64,000 bases of DNA from Epinephelus fuscoguttatus (lineage: Eukaryota > Chordata > Actinopteri > Perciformes > Serranidae), in NCBI RefSeq assembly GCF_011397635.1, contig NC_064755.1:23852559-23916558 (forward strand), written 5' to 3'. Made by a program: the position numbers and the translations under genes. This document shows, piece by piece, positions 45,501 to 55,990 of the stretch (position 1 is its first letter; each line of letters opens with the position of its first letter). The notes below the pieces were generated by a model. It was not told the DNA's origin. It made no database searches and saw only the letters and a list, made by a program, of their open reading frames with translations.

Positions 45501-45788
45501 CATCTTGCAGCCCCTCATGAGGTTTTGAGCCTCACATTCAAACAAAATTTGTGATAAACTTCACAGTTGTCTCTCCCATCAAATATTGAGAAATCGCCCT
45601 ATGGTCTAATATTTGGAACCACTGATGTATGATGTAAAAGGACAATCTCTGATTGTTAAATGGGGTTCTCTAGCAGAATAAAGCACATATTAAGTTGCCT
45701 CTGCTAAAGGGGGTATCTGTAGACTGTATTGAAATTTATACAACTTGAGATAAAGGTATGCCAGCATATCAAAAACCCCAACAGGTAC
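42591..45788. other. AT-rich intergenic DNA
   Basis: There is no gene, RNA or clear mobile element. 42900-44700 is strongly AT-rich with only short open frames. A less AT-rich patch lies at about 43540-43860. Confidence 0.55.
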
Positions 45789-46330
45789 CCACAGTGGTGG
45801 AAAGCAACTTAGTACATTTACTCAAATACTGTTAGGTAGACCGACAATTTTGAGGTACTTCCCAGCTGGTACACGGTCGACCTTCAACGTTGAATTGTCG
45901 GAGTTGTTTTAACATTAAAAGAACATTGAAACGTTTAATTCTGATGGTTGTAAAAAGGATAACAAAGTTCTCATAAATCAGCATTGAAATTTTGTAAAGA
46001 TCTGTTTCAATATTGAAACAATTTTTAAACAGTGTTAAAGTTTATGAAACAACATTCCAAATCAATATTGATTTATCTTTCAAAATCAAAACATAAATCA
46101 ACAGTGATTCGACCATGGTGTATGACATTGATTCAACAGTGAATAAACATTGCAATGCCAGCTGGGTTGTACTTTGTATGGGTATTTCTATTTCTTATGC
46201 TACTTCATACTACTTCATACTACTACTTCAGTACTCCACTATGATTCAGTGGCAAATATTATACTTTTAACACCACTACATTAATTTGACAACTTTTCAT
46301 TTCTACACTTTCTACAAAAAAAAAACCAAG
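45789..46330 (+). repeat. hAT-like repeat fragment split by a CCAGCTGG element
   Basis: 'cagtggtggaaagcaactta' then 'tacatttactcaaatactg' is the start of the family whose other copy lies at 8240-9700. It stops at 45861 and resumes at about 46166 ('gttgtactttgtatgggtat…'). The gap is filled by another element. Confidence 0.7.
45862..46165. mobile_element. Short non-autonomous element with CCAGCTGG ends
   Basis: It starts CCAGCTGGTA and ends TGCCAGCTGG, flanked by the two halves of the hAT-like repeat. The inside is full of 'acattga', 'caatattga' and 'tcaacagtga' words and has no frame. It is about 304 bp long. Confidence 0.7.
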
Positions 46331-46739
46331 TTAATTTTACTTGACATTTTTGAGTTGGAACAACTTCCCTAAATTAAATAAACACAACTAAATGTACATA
46401 AATTCAAGTCAATTTAAGTAGATATTAAGTGAACATAACTTAGTAATAATAATAATTAAATAATTATATTTACTTACCATTTTGAAGGAAATTAGTTTTC
46501 TAGATTTTTTTTAGTAAGATTAACTTGTCAAATTTCACAATTTTGTTTGGATTCAGATCAACAATACAAAATATTTTAAATAATGTAATACATTTTGTTA
46601 TTACTATCTCACTATGTCTTTACTGATCTTGTGATATTTAGGGTAAACTATGCAGGATTTTCCTAAAAAAAAACAAAACAAACAGTGTTTAACCTCATAC
46701 AGAAGTAAACCCTCTGTTATTACTTATGACATACTAAAA

Positions 46740-47090
46740 GTGTGTGACGGTGTATTTATCTGCAGAGAGTCCGCCCTCTGCAGTGTTTTCTTATTTTCTG
46801 TTTTCAGGATGTTTATGGGCGTGTACTCCTACAACGCTCAGGTGAGGTCAGGGCTTTATGAAAAGGTATAGCGACCAGCTGCAACACCATAGGCAGCAGT
46901 CATCCCAGAGCCCCAGCGCAGAAAAACTTCAGGTGGAATCCCGGATGAGAATGAAACTTGGGATTGGCTTTTATTTTCACTTTTGCTGGTGGGCCTGTTT
47001 ACAAACAATAACCACAATCCTGCATAGTATAGTTTGAAAGCGATGTAGCATACTCTGAAGGCATTGATAAATCCAATACTGTCCATTATT
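46740..47090. repeat. Dispersed repeat, copy B (partner of 33780-34065)
   Basis: The two can be aligned over about 280 bp, from 'gtatttatctgcagagagtc' through 'gctggtgggcctgtttacaa'. This copy lies between the transporter and igf1r genes. Confidence 0.7.
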
Positions 47091-47269
47091 CAGAACTGGG
47101 TTATTCTGCAAACAGAATCATGAGGACTACTTTTGGGGAGAGCTGAAAGATAATAAAATGATTTCTCTCCTTTAAAGTAAAAATGTAAAGTTAGACTTTA
47201 GATTTGATTAGGTTTGATACCAATTAATGAAATAAAAGATACAAAAATGAAAGTCTAAAAAGATAAGTT

Positions 47270-47870
47270 TTTTAGATGTCATTTGAAGCTGTTTACTGAA
47301 TCAAAGAGTCTGACATCCTCTGGAAGGCTGTTCCAGAGATGAGGGCAGATGACACTGAACGCAGCGTCACTGTACTTTTTAGTTCTACTCTGGGGATCAT
47401 TTAGTAGACCAGACGTGGAAGATCTTAGGGATCTGGAGGGAATGTATTTGACCAGGAGCCAGTCTATTAAGAGATTTAAAAACTAAAAACAAAATTTTAA
47501 AATGTATTCTAAAATGGACAGGAAGCCAATGAAGCATCTTTAAAACCAGAGTATTATAAATGACTATTAAATTCCTTTTCTTTTGATCCAATAATTAGAA
47601 CCTCAGTTTTGTCCCTGTTGAGTTGCAAGAAATTTTCGGACATCCACGTACTAATTTTGTCAATACAGCATGACAGTTTTTCAACTGCGCTTGTATCATC
47701 TGAAGACAATGAGATGTACAGTTGAGTATCATCAGCATAGGCGTGGAAATCAGTTTCATGCTTTCTAATGATATTTCCCAGTGGCAGCATGTACAGATAA
47801 AAAAGAATGGACCCACAGGGTCATCAAGGTTGTGTCTTCTTAGGGACAAAACAGTGGTGCCACAATTAAG
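47270..47870 (-). mobile_element. LINE reverse-transcriptase fragment (L2/CR1-like) with adjoining repeat
   Basis: Minus strand 47790-47554 encodes MLPLGNIIRKHETDFHAYAD continuing DTQLYISLSSDD and then FLQLNRDKTEVLIIG. It contains the YADD catalytic box of the reverse transcriptase. 47280-47500 ('ctctggaaggctgttccaga…') is a common fish repeat, perhaps part of the same element. It is truncated on both sides. Confidence 0.8.
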
Positions 47871-48299
47871 TAAATTTGCATTCAAAGTATTTAACTGGCT
47901 TAAAAACCTGTGCTCAGATGATTCTCAGATGCTGGAAAGAACCTCTGACTCCCACATTGAAAATATGGAAGAAGGGGAATAACTGCATGTGAAAAGATGC
48001 TTGGAAACTGAACTGCAAAAATGACATGGTGAAGGAACAACAGCCTTAGTGGATATATATGGGACCTGACCTTGACAAGACCATGAAGGTGTAATACAAT
48101 AATATGCCATTATTGTCATGCACTACTACCCACCAAGTTCTTCCTGTTTTTTTTTTACTTACTTTGTCATTTTATTTCATTTTGTTAGGTTTTGTTTCTT
48201 TTGTTTATGTTATGATTATTACTGACAAAACCAATAAAACTTCGAATTCCAAAAAAACAACTAAAAACAATTTGTTTATGCAAATTTTTTTTTTTGCTT

Positions 48300-48990
48300 T
48301 TACAGTCATAAAATTTTAATGCATGCCTTTTATTTGTAGTCAAACAGAGTATTTCTACACTGTGGCGTTGCAGCTGACTAAATGATGGGAACAGGCTGGT
48401 TATTCCACCACTGCTTGGAGACACTCCGTTTCTAGTAGCCTAACCTGGGGTTTTTAGGTACCTTGCTGGGGAAAACACATCTTAAAATAAAAACCTGAAG
48501 GAAAGGCTAGAAGACTTCTAGATAATCCATTAATGAGTCAGGGTTGTTAATTTGGTTTGATTTATGTAGTTAGATAGCTTGTTTTGAGCTTGAGGGACCT
48601 CTTTCCCTAGGTAGTAGGCATCTTGCTCCAATAGTTGACAAGATTTTCATTTTTGTGCTATGACAACAGAATTGGTTTCTTTACCAGTTTATGTCTCCTA
48701 ACAGTGTGGTAGTTTATGCATCATCATCACCCTGCACATGCTGAAATCATATCCTTTTTTTTTCATTTTACAGTGTATTTACTTTGTTCTTCCTCCAAAT
48801 GTTGATGCAAATATCTTAGTACTTTTACTGCAGTAAAATTTGAATGCATGGCTTTCAGTTGTGGCCAAACATAATATTTCTACACTGTGGTGTCACAGCT
48901 GATTTAAAGATTGGAACAGGCTGGTTATTCCAGCACTGTTTGGAGACACCCATTTCGGATGTGCGTTTCCTTCTCAGAAACCCTACCTGG
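48300..48990 (+). repeat. Two direct copies of a hAT-like repeat fragment
   Basis: 48310-48445 and 48835-48965 share 'tatttctacactgtgg', 'ggaacaggctggttattcca' and 'tttggagacac'-like words in the same order, spaced about 530 bp apart. Both also match the interior of the family at 45789 and 8240. They end just before the GC-richer igf1r 5' region. Confidence 0.75.
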
Positions 48991-48999
48991 GGTGTAAGT

Positions 49000-50104
49000 G
49001 GGAATCCCTGGTCCCGGATCCACTCCGGCTTTTCAGTCCTGCTCCGGCCACCTTTATCCGAGGCACTATGTGTTTCTGTGTGAGAGAAGCCGACTCTTGT
49101 TTACAGCAGAGATTCCACGGCGGAGCGGAGACCCACAGCCTGCGTTGACCGAGGGCGAACCGTAGGATTCCACAGCCTCCGGAAATACACGCAACGGTAG
49201 TTTTTGTTTCCTGTCTTTTATGAGGATTAAAAGGCAAAAAACATTAAACACGCGTAAAGGGCAGGTCCTTGTGGACACATTCTCCCTCCCACCCCGGCCG
49301 AGGTCGTCTAGCTGGAGAGCTGGAGAGCCCCATTCTCCTCTTGCGTGGCACAAGTCTGGTATTTTCTTTCAGCTGCAAATCCGACTGACGGCAGAGATAA
49401 GTCCGACCCGAGGAGCTGGAAAATTGGTTTAAAAAGCGACTTGTCACCGCGGGCCACGACTGCTTGGTGGGGATCGAGAGCCTGTGCTGGTTGAATGGCA
49501 TAATCAAAAAAAGGTTTTTCATTCATTTTTCAACCTCGCAGCCACCACCCCTGTGGATCTGGACGTGTTTTCTGGCCCCACTCCTCCTCATACACAGTCA
49601 TTCACACAGGGGGATTCTTGCGAGCGACACTGGCGTTAATTTATCATGGTGGCAAAGGCTTCTTCCAATATCATTTAGTCTGGTATCTTTTATTTTTTTA
49701 ATTCTCCTACTACCAGGCCTGATCGCACTGTACGCGCACTGCTGTTTTCAAGAGATGGAGACTGAAGATGGGGATTACCATCATTTATCCAGTAAAATCA
49801 CTGGTTTGTGTGCCATACCAGCCGACGTCAAAGTATCTTGTGATTGGCAAAAATAGCAGACTGTTTTAGTATTTTTTTTCTTCTTCAAAGGAATTCCCTG
49901 TTATAAGGGTTTGTGCACAGTTATTTATATTTTTTTTAGAGCAAACCCTGGGAGCCACGCATTTGCAGGCTACATAGAGTAGCCTTTTTAAGGCTACAGA
50001 CACATTTATTTTTCCTCTTTTTTCATCTTATATTTTTCGGAGCCGGTGTGCACAACCTTTTATTTTTTCTTTGAATTTTATTTTATTTTTTGAAGAGGTG
50101 AATA
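49000..50104 (+). promoter_or_regulatory. igf1r promoter and 5' leader region
   Basis: GC content rises from about 49000 to 49450, with no obvious TATA box, as is known for mammalian IGF1R promoters. The last 200 bases before the ATG are very T-rich, including TTTTATTTTTTCTTTG and TTTTATTTTATTTTTT tracts. Human IGF1R has a ~1-kb leader with a U-rich tract near the AUG. An ATG-initiated upstream frame of 33 codons runs 49755-49856. The transcription start cannot be placed from sequence alone. Confidence 0.55.
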
Positions 50105-50210
50105 ATGCTAAGGAACATGAGATCTGACACACGGATGGGTAGCCCGACCTTGTATTGGGGTCTGATGCTGTATGTCTCCACTATGTGCATCTGGTCCACA
50201 CATGCAGAGA
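50105..50210 (+). CDS. igf1r: igf1r exon 1: signal peptide
   Basis: IGF1R is a dimeric receptor tyrosine kinase at the cell surface that binds IGF-1 and IGF-2. This exon encodes MLRNMRSDTRMGSPTLYWG, a hydrophobic core LMLYVSTMCIW and STHAE. It matches the human exon 1 layout (…GSPTSLWGLL…). The donor gtaagt lies at 50211, in phase 1; the split codon A|TC plus exon 2 reads E-I-C-G-P, as in human IGF1R. In-frame ATGs at 50105, 50117 and 50135 are all possible starts; the first has A at -3. Cleavage is expected around STHA|E. Confidence 0.9.
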
Positions 50211-52359
50211 GTAAGTATTTTTATTATTTTATTTGAATATTTTATTAAAGTTTATTAGGTGAAAGTGGGTTGGCCTTAATGCGCAATGTAGCCTACCTTT
50301 TGTATCCCAGTTTAACCTCTTATTAATCAGTCTTTTGCTGACTGATGCCATGCGTAATGTGTGAAAATGTATGAAATGTGTTTATTAAAAAGGAAATAAA
50401 GGGACTATACTCTTATCGCAGGATCTAGTCCCTCCACAGTGAGCATATAGCTCACCGACGTTCCCCTTTTACTTACATATTAGCAGAGGACCATGTGGTA
50501 TAGCTGCCCGTCAGTAGGTGAACACGTTAAGGCACAAAATGTGCGTTATTGTGCGCAATATCACCTCATGTGATGAAGCGGTTTGGTTTATGTGGAAACA
50601 GGCACAGCAACCAGACACACGTCGGCGTAATCTTCACGTTAGACATCCAGAGAGCAGAGGATGAATCCAGGGACCAGAGCTGAAGGTTACTACGACCATG
50701 TGGCCATTTTGCATTTCGTGGTGTGGCGTTGCTGCGCATGAAAAACCTAAATCAGACACCAACCTTCCAGCTTCCAGCTCAACTGACACAAACAAAATAT
50801 CATAATTAAGCCGACTGTCTTCATAAAGAGTCATCATGATGATAAAAACAGTCGGAGGTAATCATGTTTTATCTCCATACCCTGTTCTAAGTGAACTAAA
50901 TAGCTGCTCTGTATATGCTATGGGCCTATGTGGTGTTAATTAATTCAAGCCTTTACATACAGGAGCACCTGAGTTCAGGCTGTTTCTAATCCACTCTTTA
51001 CCCACATGCCTTCACACTGAGGGAACAACAGAGATGATAGATGGTTATTAAACATGTAGAACTTGAATTTTAGTCTTGAAACAATGCTTAAAATTAGTAC
51101 AGACTCATTAAAATCACTTATGACTATGTGAACTTGGGCTTTCATTTTGAGTGCTTCATGTTTTTAGTCACCAATCAGACTTTTAATAATCATTCCTCAT
51201 GAATTTTAGGCACCTTTACATCTTTAACTCACTTGTAAGTCATGCAAAATGTCTCGAGCGTCTATTTCAGGCTGTTATTCCACTGTTTTAGTTTGTTTTT
51301 TAACATTTACAATGCGTTCAGAAATGCTTCAGTGAGCATATTTTGCATTTTCTTATCTAATCTTAAAGCAAACCAATCTAATGCTCTGCATATAGCAGCT
51401 GGAGTCAAGGCTGCCTTTTTTGCCAATGTTATAATAGAACAACTGGGATTTAATGAGGGTCAGTGAGGGCTGCTTCTCTTTTCAGTGCTCAGTGTATATA
51501 TACAGCCTTTTGAATGGTTCTCTGTAACTGCACAGTGATGTTACACTGATAGGCTTTTCAGTGGGGTCTTATGTTGGGTCAAGATAATGCGTGATCTGTC
51601 TGGAAAGAAGAATAAAGTATAAAGTGACTGGATTATAGAGATGATTATGGCAGTTCAGGTGTTTTGTCCATGAAGTTAATATTTATCACTAAGTCATTTT
51701 TGTAGCGGAAACTGGGATGAGTGTGTGGCAACTTAAAAGAAGTTAGTTTTAGAGTCATGATCCTTTTGAAGCATGACACATTGAGGCAGACGTTTATCCT
51801 TTCCTTGGTCAACAGCAAACTGAAAGTCCTCTGCAGGTGCATCTCCCCACCATGAGCACATATATTGTCCGGTTGGCATAACATGATTTGTGTGTGTTTG
51901 AGTATTACATCACTTCTGCACTACTTTGTCTGTTTCCTGAGAGGATATGTGTGATGATGGAGATGATTTGACATGGGAAGGAGACGTGTAGGCTGACCTC
52001 TATTAGCATTCAAATAGAAGAAAAAACTTTTTTCTGTTCTATTGACCAGTGGTCCAAGCACAGCCATGTGGGGGTGTGTTTCTGTGCACCCTCCTGAGCC
52101 AGTGAGACACCCATGAACACAGCAGGGGGCTGGGAGACAAGTGGTTGCTCTCAGATCTTGGCACTCGTGGTGTATAATACATCAGGCCTTCCAGAACAAA
52201 GCGTTCAGAGATAAAGACCATATTGAATATCAAGACAAGGATGGGGTCTTGGGGATGATGTTTACTTCACTGGGCTACAGAGGGTCAAAATTTCCAGCCT
52301 CTATCATCACTTAGTGGAAAATCACCGATATCCAAGAGCTCCATTAGGGGTTGAAAACT
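50211..52359 (+). other. igf1r intron 1, first part
   Basis: This is intron sequence without a coding signal or a repeat I can name. Confidence 0.75.
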
Positions 52360-52387
52360 TTCTCTCTCTCTCTCTCTCTCTCTCTCT
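52360..52387. repeat. (CT)n microsatellite
   Basis: About 13 CT units lie in igf1r intron 1. Confidence 0.9.
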
Positions 52388-54060
52388 GTTCATTTTGATA
52401 ATCTGTCCACACCAATAAAATGTAATTAAGATCCCTTTTAACTCTCACCACAGTAAACTTTCCATGCCATGGCTTCCAAGTATGCAGCAAACAAGTCTCC
52501 AAAAGAGGGTGAGCGCGCATGAGGGAGATAGACGCTTGGTGTTTGGAAATAGAATGTGCAAAAATACACTTGCAAGAGAAACAGACTTGGTTTTGTTGAT
52601 TGGAAGAGTGGAGAGTTTGTGAACAGTTTTATTGGCTTTTACTGTTCACACGAAGCAGTCTCCTGTATAGACTGATGCGCTTTACTTCATCACTTGGCAC
52701 CACTACTATTAGGGTTATAAATAGACATGTCACCAACAACATTGGCACACTGGTTGTGTGAGTACAGGCACCCTCTGTCCCGCACCATGAGGGCACACCA
52801 GTGTTCTTGTTCAGTTATTTATGAAGGGACATGTTGCTCCGGAAAACTTGAATGGCGGCATAAATAATCGAACGTCAGCAAGCATTGTGTCTGACAGGCA
52901 CCCCTCCTACCTCTCCCTTTGGGGTATGGCATGTTGCAGTACAGCTCTCCTTGTCGTGACGGGGCAAGAGGCTCAGATATGACTGCTGTCACTCTACTCC
53001 AAGGTGCCCCACTCCATCTTGTGACCGGGGCTACACGGTTACACACACTCCCCCCCACCCCTCCACCAGGCACTCCCTTCCCCCAGACTGGATGCAGGAA
53101 TGCCTTGTCTCACCCCCGGCGAGAAAGTGTAGTGAGTGTTCGTAGCCCTATGGTGTGCGTACGAGTGTGTTTGTGCGCATGCTTGTGAGTGTATTGTGCA
53201 GCTCTCTGTGTGTGTGTGTGTACTGCAGCAGGACTCAGCGTGACAGCCTGAGTCAGTGGCGTGCCCCTGTGTAAGGATGTGAAAGTGTGTCACTGGGCTA
53301 GTTTGTGAGAGTGCAGTCAAATGCTGTCCTGCAGCTCCTCCAGGCTGCCAGCTGAGGTTTACAATGCTTAATTAAACACTTTATTTCAAGTGGCCCGTCA
53401 TTGGATTTGCTCAAACGCAGTCTCTGGCCAACCGCACATACATCATCATGGGCCGCTGGTTTAATGGCCCGTGGAGTATTGTACAATTTGTGAGATGATT
53501 GCAAATGTTAGCTCTTCTAATGGATGGCGCTCGCTGTATCAGTTGAAAGCTGTTCATCAAGGACTGAATGTGGATCCGTCCCGAGTGGAGAATTCATCAG
53601 GCGGAGATTATTCTCAGAGGTGTTTTCAGAACCTTAGCGAGAAACCTTTTCATTCGTGTTAATCGTTCGGTCATCGCTTGGTTATTTGTGATTGTCATAA
53701 TGAAGAATAAAGGTAGCTGTAAACACTGAGGTGCAACATGTATGTGTGTGATGTGAGAGCGCAGATGCATGAAATAAAGCAGAGAACTGCAGCATGCCGT
53801 TACGTCTATACGCTCAAATTCAATCGAATGTGAGGATCACAAACGGTGTTGTAGAACACCTTAAATTATGCTTGATTTTTCACTTCACTTTGTTTTCTTT
53901 TATTAATTTCATTCATGCACCAGAGCGGCCTTGGACTGAACCTGATAGACACTTGTGTTTCTTTCACAAAAAGGGAAAAATATTTTTGGTGTAACTCCAG
54001 AAAAGGAATGTTTGCTACAACATATTAATGAAAGCAATAAATTCATCACCATTTCAATTT
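52388..54060 (+). other. igf1r intron 1, second part; repeat-poor block at 53330-53710
   Basis: There is no exon. The block at 53330-53710 has balanced composition and no repeat I recognise, with 'gcttaattaaac', 'aatggcccgtggagtattgt' and 'ggttatttgtgattgtcata' stretches. It is a candidate conserved non-coding element, by inference only. Confidence 0.5.
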
Positions 54061-54572
54061 AAAGTTAAGATTTAGGGGGGATTTAGTGGCATCTAACGTG
54101 AGGATTGCAGATCGCAACTGTCTGAAACTTCTACCGGAATTCCTTCAGTGTCCATTGTTCAGTTTTTACCGGGAGCCAAATAATCTATAAAGTTCGCTTC
54201 TTCTCCAGAACAAATGGAGTCAGTGATTTAAACAGCTAAAAACACTGAATGAACCCTTTTTACTTTGTAAAATCAGTGTTTTTCCATTGCTGTTTATTGT
54301 GAAGGAGCTGCAAAATATGGTGGTTGATGCAAAAACGCTGATTGCCCTATCTAGAGGCAGCGTTTGCTTTGTTCGTTCTGGGCTACTGTAGAAACATGGC
54401 AAACTCTGTAGATGGGGACCCACTCCCTGTGTAGATATAAACAGCTCATTCTAAGGCAACGATAACAACAACAACAATTATTTTTTTCAGGTGATAATAC
54501 ACTAAAGAAAATTATATATCCATTTCCACTAACACCAATTCCTCCCTAAATCCTACACACTGGACCTTTAAA
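54061..54572. mobile_element. Non-autonomous terminal-inverted-repeat element (copy 2)
   Basis: The right end CCTACACACTGGACCTTTAA matches the copy at 13404-14063. The left end ('aagatttaggggggatttag') lacks the outermost bases, so this copy is truncated there. The interior shares 'gaggattgcagatcgcaact'-type words with copy 1 in reverse. Confidence 0.65.
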
Positions 54573-55309
54573 TTCTAATAAAGTCCCTTATTTTGTACAT
54601 TTTCTGTCAGCTTCTGCACATCCTCACAGACATTAACTCTTAATAAAATCACTGCAATTTTACTATAATCGAATGTTGAATTAAATTAAATGCGATCAGA
54701 TCATAGTGAGCATGTAAATACAGTTGTCTCCTGCCCTCTCCCCTCGCTTTGGGAGAGGGGGAGTCTTTTTGTGTGAGAGTTGTTATGATGGAGAGTGTAG
54801 TGTTACTGTTTGGGGTTTTGGGGAAATCTGAGCCACAGTGTTTGAAGTAAGGTCCACTGAGGGGAAGTGGCCCACCAGACCGCTGGTCAGATGACTTCCA
54901 GTATGCTGGGGATTAGGGCCAGTTGATGTGGCAGGTGTGAGGGGATATGACCGCACAGTGACCAGCTCCCTCACTGCATGAGCTAAAAGTGGATTTTAGT
55001 GGGAAAACGTTGCTGTCGATTATGGTCCAGCGAAGTTGATTCTTCGCTGTGGAACATCTGTGTATGCCGTGTATGCATCTATATATGCTCCTCTAATGAG
55101 GAAAAGCAGATGCTTTGTGATTGCCTGTGAACTAGAAGTAATTGTTTAATTAAAAATCAAATCAAGTTTAATAAAAATGAAATCAATCTATATGTTTTGA
55201 CACTTTTATTGTGCATATACTTATTTTCTCAATATTTAGCACTGACTTTGATTGTGATATATTGTTCAGGGTAGGATGCTAAACCCAAGATATGACTTTT
55301 GTCACACTT
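54573..55309 (+). other. igf1r intron 1, third part
   Basis: I recognise no gene or repeat here. Confidence 0.7.
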
Positions 55310-55830
55310 TCTTTATGCAAAGTGTATACTTGCAAGATACATACAGTATATTTAAAATACTTCTTGAGCTACAAATGTTCAGTTTTGAGTGAGTTTTCAT
55401 TCAAGTGGAGTCACGCAATTTGCAGACAGTGAGGCATTTCCAAAAACGGATATTTGTGATATATGTTTTAAATTGATTTTATTTTAAATAAAGCATATAA
55501 ATATGACATTTTAACACTTTTAACACAGATGCATACTTGCAAGGTGAACCAGAAATTTCAGTCAAGTGGAGTCAAACAATTTATAGACAGTGGGGCATTT
55601 CCAGAACTGATAAAGGGATATTTGCTAGATATGTTTTTAAAAGGACTTTTATTTTTTTTTTTTTTAAAAATATAGCTATAGATGTGATTTTTTTTAACAG
55701 TTTCTTTTGTACAAGACACATACTTGCAAAATACATGTATTTAAAATACTTCCTGAACCTGAAATTTTTCAGTCAGGTGTGCCGGGGATCTGCAGACAGT
55801 GTTGCATTTTCAAGCCTGATTTTTTTAAAT
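55310..55830. repeat. Three diverged tandem copies of a ~200-bp unit
   Basis: 'atacttgcaa' anchors each copy (near 55327, 55526 and 55719). It is followed by 'ttcagt…gt.caagtggagtca', 'tttgcagacagtg.ggcatt', 'tccaaaaacggatatttg'-like words and 'gatatatgttttaaa'. Spacing is about 190-200 bp. The unit is unlike other repeats in the window. Confidence 0.8.
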
Positions 55831-55834
55831 GTAT

Positions 55835-55990
55835 TTTATTTATTTAACCTTTATTTAACCAGGAAATCTCATTGAGATTCCAAATCTCTGTAACAAGGGA
55901 GAACTGGCCATGGTAGCAGCTAATCAAAACACACAATCATATAACACAAAAATACACAATAAAACAACAACTATTCAAACATAGTGGCCT
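55835..55990. repeat. Dispersed repeat 'tttatttaaccaggaaatct'
   Basis: 'tttaacctttatttaaccag' then 'gaaatctcattgagattcca' and 'ctgtaacaagggagaactgg' is a frequent fish interspersed sequence, probably a retroelement 3' part. Confidence 0.65.

Noticed and set aside
49464-49856. 130-codon frame before igf1r with hydrophobic stretches
   Set aside because: It only reaches that length by counting a TTG start. The true ATG-initiated part is 33 codons, reported as a possible uORF.
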